Positions 1-7,650 of a DNA stretch of 63,392 nucleotides are shown piece after piece. The position numbers were made by a program, and so were the translations under genes. The DNA is taken from assembly GCA_017445875.1 (NCBI GenBank), contig JAFSRZ010000013.1, positions 1 through 63,392 on the forward strand. Direction: 5' to 3'. Source of the stretch: Oscillospiraceae bacterium. Lineage in GTDB: Bacteria > Bacillota > Clostridia > Oscillospirales > Oscillospiraceae. A model generated the notes under the pieces. The model was not told where the DNA came from, did not search any database, and saw nothing but the letters and a program-made list of their open reading frames with translations. Positions within the stretch are counted from its first letter, which is position 1. Each line of letters starts with the position of its first letter.

Positions 1-733
1 ACCAACAGGCGGCGGCGCAGTATCCGAAGTCAGATTCGCCGCTTCTCAGGGAGGGCCTAAAAATCCTCTGAAGGGCACATCGATGAAACCCGTGGTGTCT
101 GCTTGGTACGCCCAGTTCCGGGTGGATGCTGGGGGGAAGCGCGGCAGTGTCACGCCCTGTCTGAACGTGCCATCCGTAAGGGCGACCGTACCGGTCAGCG
201 GCACAGTCAGCCGTCGCGGCGGACGGGACAGGCAACGGACACCGGTCCGCTTGCGGACTCAGGGCGCCGGTCAATGGCATGGCCGACCCGACCCTGTTTC
301 CGTGGAGACCCGTTCTTGTGCGCGGACGTACTCCCCGCGTGGTATTTCGGCCCGCGTACGAAACGGATTTGGAACCCGCGTCGCGGTGTAAAAGCTGTGC
401 GCGGTCGTAGCCTGCCTTGCGTGGGACGGGTGGATAGAGGACCTACGCGGCGCTGCTCTGGCCGGAGCGGCGCTGTGATTGCCTCTTGAAACCCGCCCTG
501 CAAAAGAGGCTAAAGAAGCGGACGGACTGGAGTGGAAATCACCTCGGCTGTCCATGACGGGGACGGGGCGGAGATTGCAGTACGGACTCAGTGGCAATCG
601 GGCAGCGCGGAGGGCGACGCCGCGCCGGAACGCTGAAAGGGGAACCGCCTTCACGGCAACGGAAGGCGCGTTCCGGGGAAAGCCAGCCCGACCTAAGCCG
701 TAAGATTAATCTGTCCCGCCGCCGCCGCCTGTT
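1..733 (+). ncRNA. ole: OLE RNA (ornate large extremophilic RNA), probable
   Basis: No believable coding sequence is present: short open frames overlap on both strands without ribosome binding sites. Bases 3-17 are the exact reverse complement of 717-731, a perfect 15-bp helix that closes the whole segment. Inside are further hairpins: 245-258; 450-458 with 465-473; 605-610 with 620-625; and 641-652 with 662-674. The gene order RNA, small polytopic membrane protein, dxs, tlyA, nadK, recN matches the known OLE locus, where OLE RNA (about 600 nt) lies beside oapA and isoprenoid genes. OLE RNA binds OapA at the membrane and is linked to growth under cold, ethanol and magnesium stress. The exact ends and a covariance-model match are not verified, and the promoter must lie left of the window. 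The identity rests on structure and neighbours rather than on remembered consensus sequence. Confidence 0.82.
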
Positions 734-777
734 GACTGTAATGAAATGAACTGTGACATAAAAAGTGAGGTTGCGCT

Positions 778-1341
778 TTGGGAAGTCAGAGACAGCGTAA
801 GAAAAAGGAACCGTCGTCGCCGGTACGCTGGGCGGCGGTCGTGTTCTGTCTGGCGGTAGTGGTGTCGGCGGGACTGAGCCTGACTTCGGAGTTTCTATTA
901 TCGGGGGCGGGACTGGTTTTAGCGGTGTGTGTCCTGCTTCTGTTCATCCTGCTTGGGATTTTGTTTGATATCATCGGCGTGGCGGTGACGGCGGCAGACC
1001 CCCGCCCGCTCAACTCCATGGCGGCGCACAAGGAACGCGGCGCAAAGGAGGCCTTACGCCTCGTCAAGAACGCCAACCGCGTTTCAAGTATCTGTAATGA
1101 CGTTGTGGGCGACATTTGCGGTATCGTCAGCGGCGTGACGGGCGCGGTGATTGTCACGCGGATTTGTCAGAGGTTCGGCGCGGCGTCGATACCGGTTTCC
1201 GTGGGCGTCACGGCGCTGATATCCGGCCTGACTATCGGCGGGAAGGCGTTGTCGAAAACATTCGCAATCCGGCGCGGCACGGATGTCATTTACTGGGTGG
1301 GGCGGTTCCTGTACATCTTCCGCCGCCGCGAAAAACATTGA
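778..1341 (+). CDS. oapA: OLE-associated membrane protein OapA
   Basis: This 187-aa polytopic membrane protein is the probable OapA, which anchors OLE RNA to the membrane. A basic N-terminus (residues 2-11) is followed by hydrophobic segments near residues 18-40, 42-68, 108-128 and 136-155. The central conserved stretch includes NDVVGDICG with a DxxxD motif (D108, D112), a feature reported for OapA. The segment from about residue 63 to 125 looks to me like part of a DUF21/CNNM magnesium-transporter domain; that is inference. Start chosen: TTG at 778, about 8 nt after GTGAGG. It lies 45 nt beyond the end of the RNA and 18 nt before dxs, so it is probably cotranscribed with both. Confidence 0.82.
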   Translation: MGSQRQRKKKEPSSPVRWAAVVFCLAVVVSAGLSLTSEFLLSGAGLVLAVCVLLLFILLGILFDIIGVAVTAADPRPLNSMAAHKERGAKEALRLVKNANRVSSICNDVVGDICGIVSGVTGAVIVTRICQRFGAASIPVSVGVTALISGLTIGGKALSKTFAIRRGTDVIYWVGRFLYIFRRREKH

Positions 1342-1359
1342 CCGTGGGAGGGCTTGTGT

Positions 1360-3288
1360 ATGTTGTTGGAATCCATTCATTCTCCCGCGGACTTGAAGGC
1401 GCTGGACACGCGACAGCTTCCGGCGCTGTGCGCGGAACTGCGTCAATTTTTAGTGAACCGCGTTTCCCGCACGGGCGGACACTTGGCCTCGAATCTCGGC
1501 GTTGTGGAGCTGACAGTAGCCATACACCGCGTGTTCGATACGTCACAAGACCGCCTTGTGTTCGATGTCGGACACCAATGTTATGTCCACAAGGCGCTGA
1601 CCGGGCGTCAGGAACTCTTTTCGACGTTGCGGCAGTTTCAGGGGCTGTCCGGGTTCCCGAAACCTTATGAGAGCGTACACGACGCTTTCATAGCCGGACA
1701 CGCGTCGAACTCGGTATCAGTCGCGTTAGGCATGGCGCGGGCGCGGACACTCTCCGGCATGGATTACAGTGTCTTGGCGCTCATCGGCGACGGCGCTATG
1801 ACCGGCGGTTTGTCCTACGAGGGCATGAATAACGCCGGGGCTTCCGGGGAACCGCTCATCGTGATTCTCAACGACAACGGCATGTCCATCAATCCGAATG
1901 TGGGCGGGGTGTCGGAACATTTAAGCCATTTACGCAGTAAGCCCGCCTACTATCATTTCAAGAAATATTACCGCAAGATGTTCGGGAAACATCCCGCGCA
2001 GAATCCGCTTTACCGTTTCATTCACAGGGGAAAGACGATTCTGAAACAGGTGATTTTTCCGGGCAGTTCGATGTTTGAGGACATGGGCTTTACGTATCTC
2101 GGCCCCGTCGACGGACACGACATTGAACGGCTTTGCACAGTTCTACAGTGGGCAAAAGATTTGAAAGTCCCGGCGCTTGTCCATGTACGGACGCGCAAGG
2201 GGCGCGGATACGTCCACGCCGAACAGAACCCGGACAGATTCCACGGCCCCGGCCCCTTTGACGTGGACACCGGACGCCCCTTGAAAGCGTCGGGCGCGGA
2301 CTTCTCCCGCGTGTTCGGCGACACCCTGACAGCGTGTGCCGCCGAAAATCCGCGTGTGTGCGCCGTGACGGCGGCGATGTCGGACGGGACGGGGCTTTCG
2401 GGCTTCGCAAAGGCGTTCCCGGAACGCTTCTTTGACGTGGCGATTGCGGAGGGACACGGCGTGTCGATGTGCGCCGGACTTGCCGCGCAGGGCATGATAC
2501 CCGTTTTCGCGGTCTACTCCACATTTCTGCAACGCGGCTATGACATGCTCATCCATGACGTGGCGCTCGAAAATTTACACGTTGTGTTCGGCGTCGACCG
2601 CGCCGGGCTTGTCGGCGCGGACGGCGAAACCCATCACGGGTGCATGGACGCGCTGTATCTGTCACAGATACCGGGGTTTACGGTACTGTGTCCGGCGAAC
2701 TTCGCCGAACTCCGTTCAATGTTGCGTCAGGCGCTGTTCGATGTAAAGACCCCCGTGGCGGTACGCTATCCACGCGGCGCGGAAGGCGCGTTCCGGGCGA
2801 ACACGTCCGGGAAAGCGCTTGTCCGCCTCTGGCCTGATGAATCCGCGTCGCGTTCAGAGGGCGAAAACGTCCCCGCGTCCGGCGAACTCTGGGACACCGT
2901 GGAGAATGTCGGCAACGCCGGGAAAATTATGCTCCTGTCCTATGGCATACTGGTCAATCATCTGTTGGAGGCGGCGCGGCGTCTGGACGCGGAACAGATT
3001 CCCGTGGAAGTCTGGAAACTCAACCGTATTTCGCCGCTGGACGCCGACAAACTGTCAAGCGTATTCGGCGGGTGCCGGATACTGCTTGTGCTGGAGGACT
3101 GTTTCCGTACGGGCTGTGTGGGCGAACGCGTGGGGGCGTGTCTGACGGAACGCGGCACGCCGCCGCGAAAGTTGCTTCTCCGCAACGCCGGGGACAAATT
3201 CGTGTCGGCGGGAAGCGTGCCGGAATTGGAACATCAATTGGGACTGGACGCCGACGGCATTGTGTCGGCGGTTCGGGAGGCGCTATGA
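1360..3288 (+). CDS. dxs: 1-deoxy-D-xylulose-5-phosphate synthase
   Basis: The enzyme condenses pyruvate and glyceraldehyde 3-phosphate to DXP with thiamine diphosphate, the first step of the MEP isoprenoid pathway. The 642-aa length is usual for the family. Visible motifs are the N-terminal RTGGHLASNLGVVEL block, the thiamine-diphosphate motif GDGAMTGG near residue 145, DGHD, and the transketolase-type central and C-terminal domains (AEGHGVSMCAGLA, DRAGLVGADGETHHG). Start: ATG 1360, 7 nt after GGGAGGG; a TTG two codons upstream fits less well. Its stop overlaps the tlyA start as ATGA, so translational coupling is likely. Confidence 0.97.
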   Translation: MLLESIHSPADLKALDTRQLPALCAELRQFLVNRVSRTGGHLASNLGVVELTVAIHRVFDTSQDRLVFDVGHQCYVHKALTGRQELFSTLRQFQGLSGFPKPYESVHDAFIAGHASNSVSVALGMARARTLSGMDYSVLALIGDGAMTGGLSYEGMNNAGASGEPLIVILNDNGMSINPNVGGVSEHLSHLRSKPAYYHFKKYYRKMFGKHPAQNPLYRFIHRGKTILKQVIFPGSSMFEDMGFTYLGPVDGHDIERLCTVLQWAKDLKVPALVHVRTRKGRGYVHAEQNPDRFHGPGPFDVDTGRPLKASGADFSRVFGDTLTACAAENPRVCAVTAAMSDGTGLSGFAKAFPERFFDVAIAEGHGVSMCAGLAAQGMIPVFAVYSTFLQRGYDMLIHDVALENLHVVFGVDRAGLVGADGETHHGCMDALYLSQIPGFTVLCPANFAELRSMLRQALFDVKTPVAVRYPRGAEGAFRANTSGKALVRLWPDESASRSEGENVPASGELWDTVENVGNAGKIMLLSYGILVNHLLEAARRLDAEQIPVEVWKLNRISPLDADKLSSVFGGCRILLVLEDCFRTGCVGERVGACLTERGTPPRKLLLRNAGDKFVSAGSVPELEHQLGLDADGIVSAVREAL

Positions 3289-4097
3289 AACAACGGTTGG
3301 ATGTCCGCATGACGGAAGCGGGGTTAGCCGCAAGCCGTCAGAAGGCGCAGGCGCTTATTTTAGCCGGACTTGTCACGGTCGACGGAAAGCGCGTCGACAA
3401 GCCCGGAACACAGGTCGCCGACGACGCCGAAATTGTTGTCAGGCAAACGCTTTGCCCGTACGTCAGCCGGGGCGGCCTGAAATTAGAAAAGGCTATGGCA
3501 ACGTTCCCGGTTTCGCTTGACTGCGCGGTGTGCGCGGATATCGGCGCGTCAACGGGCGGCTTTACCGACTGCATGTTACAGAATGGCGCGGCGAAAGTGT
3601 ACGCCGTCGATGTCGGCTACGGGCAACTTGCGTGGAAACTCCGCACGGACTCCCGTGTGATTTGTCTGGAACGCACGAACGCCCGCTATCTCTCGCGGGA
3701 ACAAGTCCCGGAAGCGCTGGATTTCGCGTCCGTGGATGTGAGTTTCATTTCGTTGCGACTGATTCTCCCGCCGTTGCGCGGACTGTTGCGCGGCGACGAA
3801 AGCCGCGTTGTGTGTCTGGTCAAGCCGCAGTTCGAGGCCGGACGCGACAAAGTCGGCAAAAAGGGCGTCGTGCGTGACAAGGCCGTACACCGGGAAGTCT
3901 TGGAACAGTTCCTTGTGAACGCGTCCGCGTCGGGGTTCGCGGTCGACGGCCTGACTTACTCCCCGATTCGCGGCCCCGAAGGCAATATTGAATATCTGGG
4001 CTTTCTCCGCCCCGTGCCGGACGGAATCCCCGTGGCGCATACGGTTTCCCCCGGCGAACTCCCCGCGCTTGTCGACGCCTCCCACGAGATTGTATAA
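3285..4097 (+). CDS. tlyA: TlyA family rRNA 2'-O-methyltransferase / hemolysin A homologue
   Basis: A 270-aa protein with an N-terminal S4 RNA-binding domain (residues ~1-60, KQRLDVRMTEAGLAASRQKAQ-like start) and a C-terminal FtsJ/RrmJ-type methyltransferase domain (ADIGASTGGFTDCMLQNGA as the SAM-binding motif, then VDVSFIS). In mycobacteria, TlyA 2'-O-methylates 16S and 23S rRNA and confers capreomycin sensitivity. The longer frame back to 3072 overlaps dxs and is not used; ATG 3285 overlaps the dxs stop. The dxs-tlyA-nadK-recN order is standard in Clostridia. Confidence 0.95.
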   Translation: MKQRLDVRMTEAGLAASRQKAQALILAGLVTVDGKRVDKPGTQVADDAEIVVRQTLCPYVSRGGLKLEKAMATFPVSLDCAVCADIGASTGGFTDCMLQNGAAKVYAVDVGYGQLAWKLRTDSRVICLERTNARYLSREQVPEALDFASVDVSFISLRLILPPLRGLLRGDESRVVCLVKPQFEAGRDKVGKKGVVRDKAVHREVLEQFLVNASASGFAVDGLTYSPIRGPEGNIEYLGFLRPVPDGIPVAHTVSPGELPALVDASHEIV

Positions 4098-4147
4098 ATT
4101 CGCCCCGTCCAACACCACGCGCCGCCGACGGGAGAAGGGAACACATC

Positions 4148-5023
4148 ATGAATCCTAAAAAAATCATTCTCTGCCCGAACCCAAGCCGGGACTACGGCAT
4201 GAGGACTACCCACGAGGCCGACGCAATTTTGCAAGATATGGGCTTTCAGACGGTAGTCTGTTCACCGTTCCGGGAAGTCCGTCCGAACATGTTCGCGGAT
4301 TATCAGGTCAGGCCGCTGTTGCAGGAAATCCAGAGCGCGTCACTGCTGATTACGTTCGGCGGTGACGGCACAATTTTACATCTGGCGAAACTGGCCGCGC
4401 TTCACAAAATCCCCGTACTCGGAATCAATATGGGCGGACTGGGCTTCATCGCCGAATTAGAGGCGACACAGTTGGACGTTCTCCGCCGCCTCCGCGACTG
4501 GAATCTCAAAATGGAACGCCGGATGATGCTGGACGTGAATGTATTCCGCGACGGGCGGCAGGTCTACACAAATATGGGTCTCAATGACGCCGTAATCCGG
4601 GAAGGTCCCATTTCCCACGTTATTCACCTGAAAATCTATTCGGACGGACGACACTTGACCGATATCGCCGGGGACGGCGTGATTATCTCGACGCCCACCG
4701 GCTCTACGGCGTACTCATTATCGGCGGGGGGGCCTGTGGTCGAACCTGTGTCACAAAGTCTGCTTGTCTGCCCCATCTGCATTCACAACATGCGTTTCTC
4801 GTCGTACGTCCTCGCGCCGGAACACACATTATGGGTCGAACTCGACCGCAACGGACATAAACCGGTGTTTCTGTTCGTGGACGAAAGCCGCGGTTTCGCG
4901 TTGCTCAGCGGAGACCGCGTGGTAGTCCGGCGCAGTCGGCACGTCATTGAACTGGTACGACTGACCGAAAAGAGTTTCTGTGAAATCTTCGCGCAGAAAA
5001 TGCTACCCCCTGAAACTGTCTGA
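4148..5023 (+). CDS. nadK: NAD(+) kinase (ATP-NAD kinase)
   Basis: This 291-aa cytosolic enzyme phosphorylates NAD to NADP. The family signature GGDGT is present (TFGGDGTILHLA, residues ~75), followed by GINMGGLGF and the conserved block DGVIISTPTGSTAYSLSAGGPV around residue 180. The size is normal. ATG 4148 has a GGGAGAAGGG site 7-8 nt upstream. It lies 50 bp after tlyA in the same direction and belongs to the same operon. Confidence 0.97.
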   Translation: MNPKKIILCPNPSRDYGMRTTHEADAILQDMGFQTVVCSPFREVRPNMFADYQVRPLLQEIQSASLLITFGGDGTILHLAKLAALHKIPVLGINMGGLGFIAELEATQLDVLRRLRDWNLKMERRMMLDVNVFRDGRQVYTNMGLNDAVIREGPISHVIHLKIYSDGRHLTDIAGDGVIISTPTGSTAYSLSAGGPVVEPVSQSLLVCPICIHNMRFSSYVLAPEHTLWVELDRNGHKPVFLFVDESRGFALLSGDRVVVRRSRHVIELVRLTEKSFCEIFAQKMLPPETV

Positions 5024-5038
5024 CAGGAGGCCGACATT

Positions 5039-5503
5039 ATGGGCAACTCGTTCAAAGTACGGCGGCGGAGTTCCTTTCAGGCCGGATTAATGCTGTTAAT
5101 GCTGGCGGTGTTCGGCTACGCCAACGACCTGCAAAGCGCACAAAGTACGATGTTCTGGATATTAGCGGGTATTTTCTGGCTTCTGTTCGCGTTCCGAAAA
5201 CCCAATCCACGCAAGGAACGGGAAAACGCCTTCGGACGCGCCGAATTTTACCGCTACTATTTCGGGTCGCTGGAATCGTTCGCGCCGTGGATTCCGTACT
5301 TGCTGTTACTGCTGGCGTTTCTGTTGATGAAGTTCGTACCGTCGGCGCGGTGGGCTGTCTGGACGCTTCTGGGCGTGACGGCGGTCTATGTCATCGTGAT
5401 ATGGTGCATGCTGACGCGCTTCCTGCGGCGCTGGAAACTGGAAATGTCGAAACGCGTTCCGGCTCCGAAAGAACCGTGGACGGGCGCGGACGGTGTGCTT
5501 TGA
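5039..5503 (+). CDS. Unrecognised four-helix membrane protein
   Basis: I do not recognise this 154-aa protein. It has hydrophobic segments near residues 15-30, 36-51, 82-100 and 104-125 and charged linkers (KPNPRKERENAFGRAEFYRYYFG), ending in a hydrophilic tail. ATG 5039 follows an AGGAGG site and lies 15 bp after nadK, and recN starts 9 bp downstream. In many Clostridia and Bacilli this slot holds argR, so the protein occupies the regulator's usual place, and no ArgR-like sequence is visible. Because OLE RNA acts at the membrane, a membrane protein in its operon is worth noting, but a link is speculation. Confidence 0.75.
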   Translation: MGNSFKVRRRSSFQAGLMLLMLAVFGYANDLQSAQSTMFWILAGIFWLLFAFRKPNPRKERENAFGRAEFYRYYFGSLESFAPWIPYLLLLLAFLLMKFVPSARWAVWTLLGVTAVYVIVIWCMLTRFLRRWKLEMSKRVPAPKEPWTGADGVL

Positions 5504-5512
5504 GGGGAAATC

Positions 5513-7183
5513 ATGCTGGAATTGCTTCACATTGAAAATGTCGCCGTCATCGAGGAAACCGAAATCGACTTCCGCGACGGCTTCAACGCCCTGACCGGCG
5601 AGACCGGCGCGGGAAAGTCGATTGTTATTGACGCTTTAGGCGCGGTACTCGGCGGCCGGACTTCCCGTGACTTAATCCGCACGGGCGCGAATAAGGCGCT
5701 TGTCAGCGCGTCGTTTACGGACGTGCCGCCGGAACTCCCCGGCGGTATCACGCCCGACGAGGACGGACTGTTACTCCTGCAACGCGAACTTTCCGCCGAC
5801 GGGCGGAACGTGTGCCGGGTCAACGGACGCCCGGTATCGGTGTCGCAACTGCGGGCGCTCGGACAGGAACTTGTCAACATTCACGGACAGCGCGACGGGC
5901 AACAACTTCTTGACGAAAGCCGCCACGGGGAATATTTAGACCGTTTCGGCGGCACGGACACGCCGTTGTCGGCGTATCGCCGCGACTACGACGCCATGAA
6001 CGCCTTACGCGCCCGTATCCGTTCCCTGCAAATGGACGAGGCCGAACGCGAACGCAAGTTAGACAGTCTGCGCTACCAGATAGACGAACTCGAACGCGCC
6101 GAACTTGTCCCCGGCGAGGAGGAGACATTAACGGCGCGGCGAAATCTGCTCCGCAACGCGGAGAAGTATTTGTCGGCGCTGTCGGAGGCGGATTTCCTGT
6201 TGAACGGCGACGAGAACGCGTCCGGGGCTGTCAGCCAGTTGCAACAGGCCGAAAACGCGCTGTACTCCATCCGCACACTCGGCGACGATTTAGCGGAACT
6301 GTATCAGCGTCTGGAAACGGTACGCTGTGAGGCGTTAGACCTCGCCGAAAGTGTACGCGACCGCCGTTCGGAGTTCGACTTCTCCCCGGAGGAACTGGAC
6401 GCCGTTGAAAGCCGTTCCGACTTGCTGTACCGTCTCGAAAAGAAGTACGGCTCCAGTGTTGAGGAAATGCTGTCGTATCTGGAAACATGCCGCGCCGAAC
6501 TCGACGCCATAGAGACCGCCGACGATACCTTGAACCGTCTACAGTCTGAATACGACGCCGCGTTACAGGCTGTACGGGAATCGGGCGGGCGTCTGACCGC
6601 CGCACGCAAACAGGCCGCGCAAACCTTGGAAGCGCGTATTCTCCGCGAACTCCGCGACTTGGACATGAAAAATATGCGCTTCTCCATCGACTTTCAGGAG
6701 AAAGCGCCGTCCCCGGACGGCCTCGACACAATCCGCTTTTTGATGTCGGCGAACGCCGGGGAGGCCTTGCGGCCTATCGCCCGTATCGCGTCGGGCGGCG
6801 AACTGGCGCGGATTATGCTGGCGCTCAAGAATGTGTTAGCCGAACAGGAAACCGTCTCGACACTTGTCTTTGACGAAGTCGACACGGGCGTATCGGGACG
6901 CGCCGCGCAGAGAATCGCCGAAAAACTGGCGCAAGTCAGCCGACACAAACAAGTCTTGTGTGTGACACATCTGCCGCAACTCGCCGCAATGGCGGACACA
7001 CATTTTTCCGTCGAAAAGGGCGAGCGCGGCGGGCGGACATTTACCGAAGTGCGTACACTCGACCGCGAGGCGCGGAAGCGTGAACTGGCGCGTATCACGG
7101 GCGGCAACAAGGTCACGGAAACACTCCTGCACAGTGCCGGGGAACTGTTGGACGAGGCCAAGCAATACCGCGACGGACTTTGA
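5513..7183 (+). CDS. recN: DNA repair protein RecN
   Basis: A 556-aa SMC-like ATPase that acts early in double-strand break repair. The N-terminal Walker A GETGAGKS (residues ~32-39) sits in the typical LLHIENVAVIEETEIDFRDGFN start. The middle is coiled coil (residues ~155-370), and the C-terminus carries the ABC signature ASGGELARIMLALK and the Walker B TLVFDEVDTGVSGRAAQ. Length and architecture are normal. ATG 5513 has GAGGGG 5 nt upstream. It is the last large gene of the ole-oapA-dxs-tlyA-nadK run. Confidence 0.97.
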   Translation: MLELLHIENVAVIEETEIDFRDGFNALTGETGAGKSIVIDALGAVLGGRTSRDLIRTGANKALVSASFTDVPPELPGGITPDEDGLLLLQRELSADGRNVCRVNGRPVSVSQLRALGQELVNIHGQRDGQQLLDESRHGEYLDRFGGTDTPLSAYRRDYDAMNALRARIRSLQMDEAERERKLDSLRYQIDELERAELVPGEEETLTARRNLLRNAEKYLSALSEADFLLNGDENASGAVSQLQQAENALYSIRTLGDDLAELYQRLETVRCEALDLAESVRDRRSEFDFSPEELDAVESRSDLLYRLEKKYGSSVEEMLSYLETCRAELDAIETADDTLNRLQSEYDAALQAVRESGGRLTAARKQAAQTLEARILRELRDLDMKNMRFSIDFQEKAPSPDGLDTIRFLMSANAGEALRPIARIASGGELARIMLALKNVLAEQETVSTLVFDEVDTGVSGRAAQRIAEKLAQVSRHKQVLCVTHLPQLAAMADTHFSVEKGERGGRTFTEVRTLDREARKRELARITGGNKVTETLLHSAGELLDEAKQYRDGL

Positions 7184-7201
7184 CGGAAAGGAGAATTTAT
7201 C

Positions 7202-7633
7202 GTGCTGATTTCAACGAAAGGCCGCTATGCCCTGCGCGTACTCGTGGACATGGCGGAACATGAAACAGGAAATTTCCTGCCGCTCCGCGATGTCGCCCGC
7301 AGACAGGATATCTCAGAAAAGTATCTGGAAAGCGTCGTAAAGCTGTTAGTCCGGGGCGGGATTCTGGAGGGCTTGCGCGGAAAAGGCGGCGGTTACTGCT
7401 TACGGCGTCCGCCCGACCAAATCCGCGTGGGCGACGTTCTGCGGCTGTGCGAGGGGAATTTGTCGCCGGTATCGTGCTTGGGCGCGGACGCGGTGCCGTG
7501 CGAACACGCCGCCAACTGCCGTACACTGCCCCTCTGGCGCGGCCTTGACCGCGTGATTTCCGACTATCTCGACGAGTACACCATCGCCGACCTCATGCGC
7601 GGTCACGATACCGGAAACGATTATGTCATTTGA
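7202..7633 (+). CDS. Rrf2 family transcriptional regulator, IscR-like
   Basis: A 143-aa winged-helix regulator of the Rrf2 family. It begins with the family signature MLISTKGRYALRVLVDMA and has an HTH around residues 27-60. Three cysteines (C92, C100, C106) are spaced like the [2Fe-2S] ligands of IscR or NsrR, which suggests an iron-sulfur or redox/NO sensor rather than a cysteine-free CymR type. The GTG start at 7202 is preceded by GGAAAGGAG. It follows recN by 18 bp and may be read from the same transcript. Its target is unknown: no cysteine desulfurase or isc gene is nearby, only the secreted subtilase downstream. Confidence 0.9.
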   Translation: MLISTKGRYALRVLVDMAEHETGNFLPLRDVARRQDISEKYLESVVKLLVRGGILEGLRGKGGGYCLRRPPDQIRVGDVLRLCEGNLSPVSCLGADAVPCEHAANCRTLPLWRGLDRVISDYLDEYTIADLMRGHDTGNDYVI

Positions 7634-7650
7634 GAAAGGAGGCTTCTTTT

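Noticed and set aside
83-703. Overlapping open frames in the first 700 bases
   Set aside because: They overlap in several frames on both strands, have no ribosome binding sites, and the region is better explained as a structured RNA.
5039-5503. argR between nadK and recN
   Set aside because: The gene there encodes a membrane protein with no ArgR-like DNA-binding or arginine-binding sequence.
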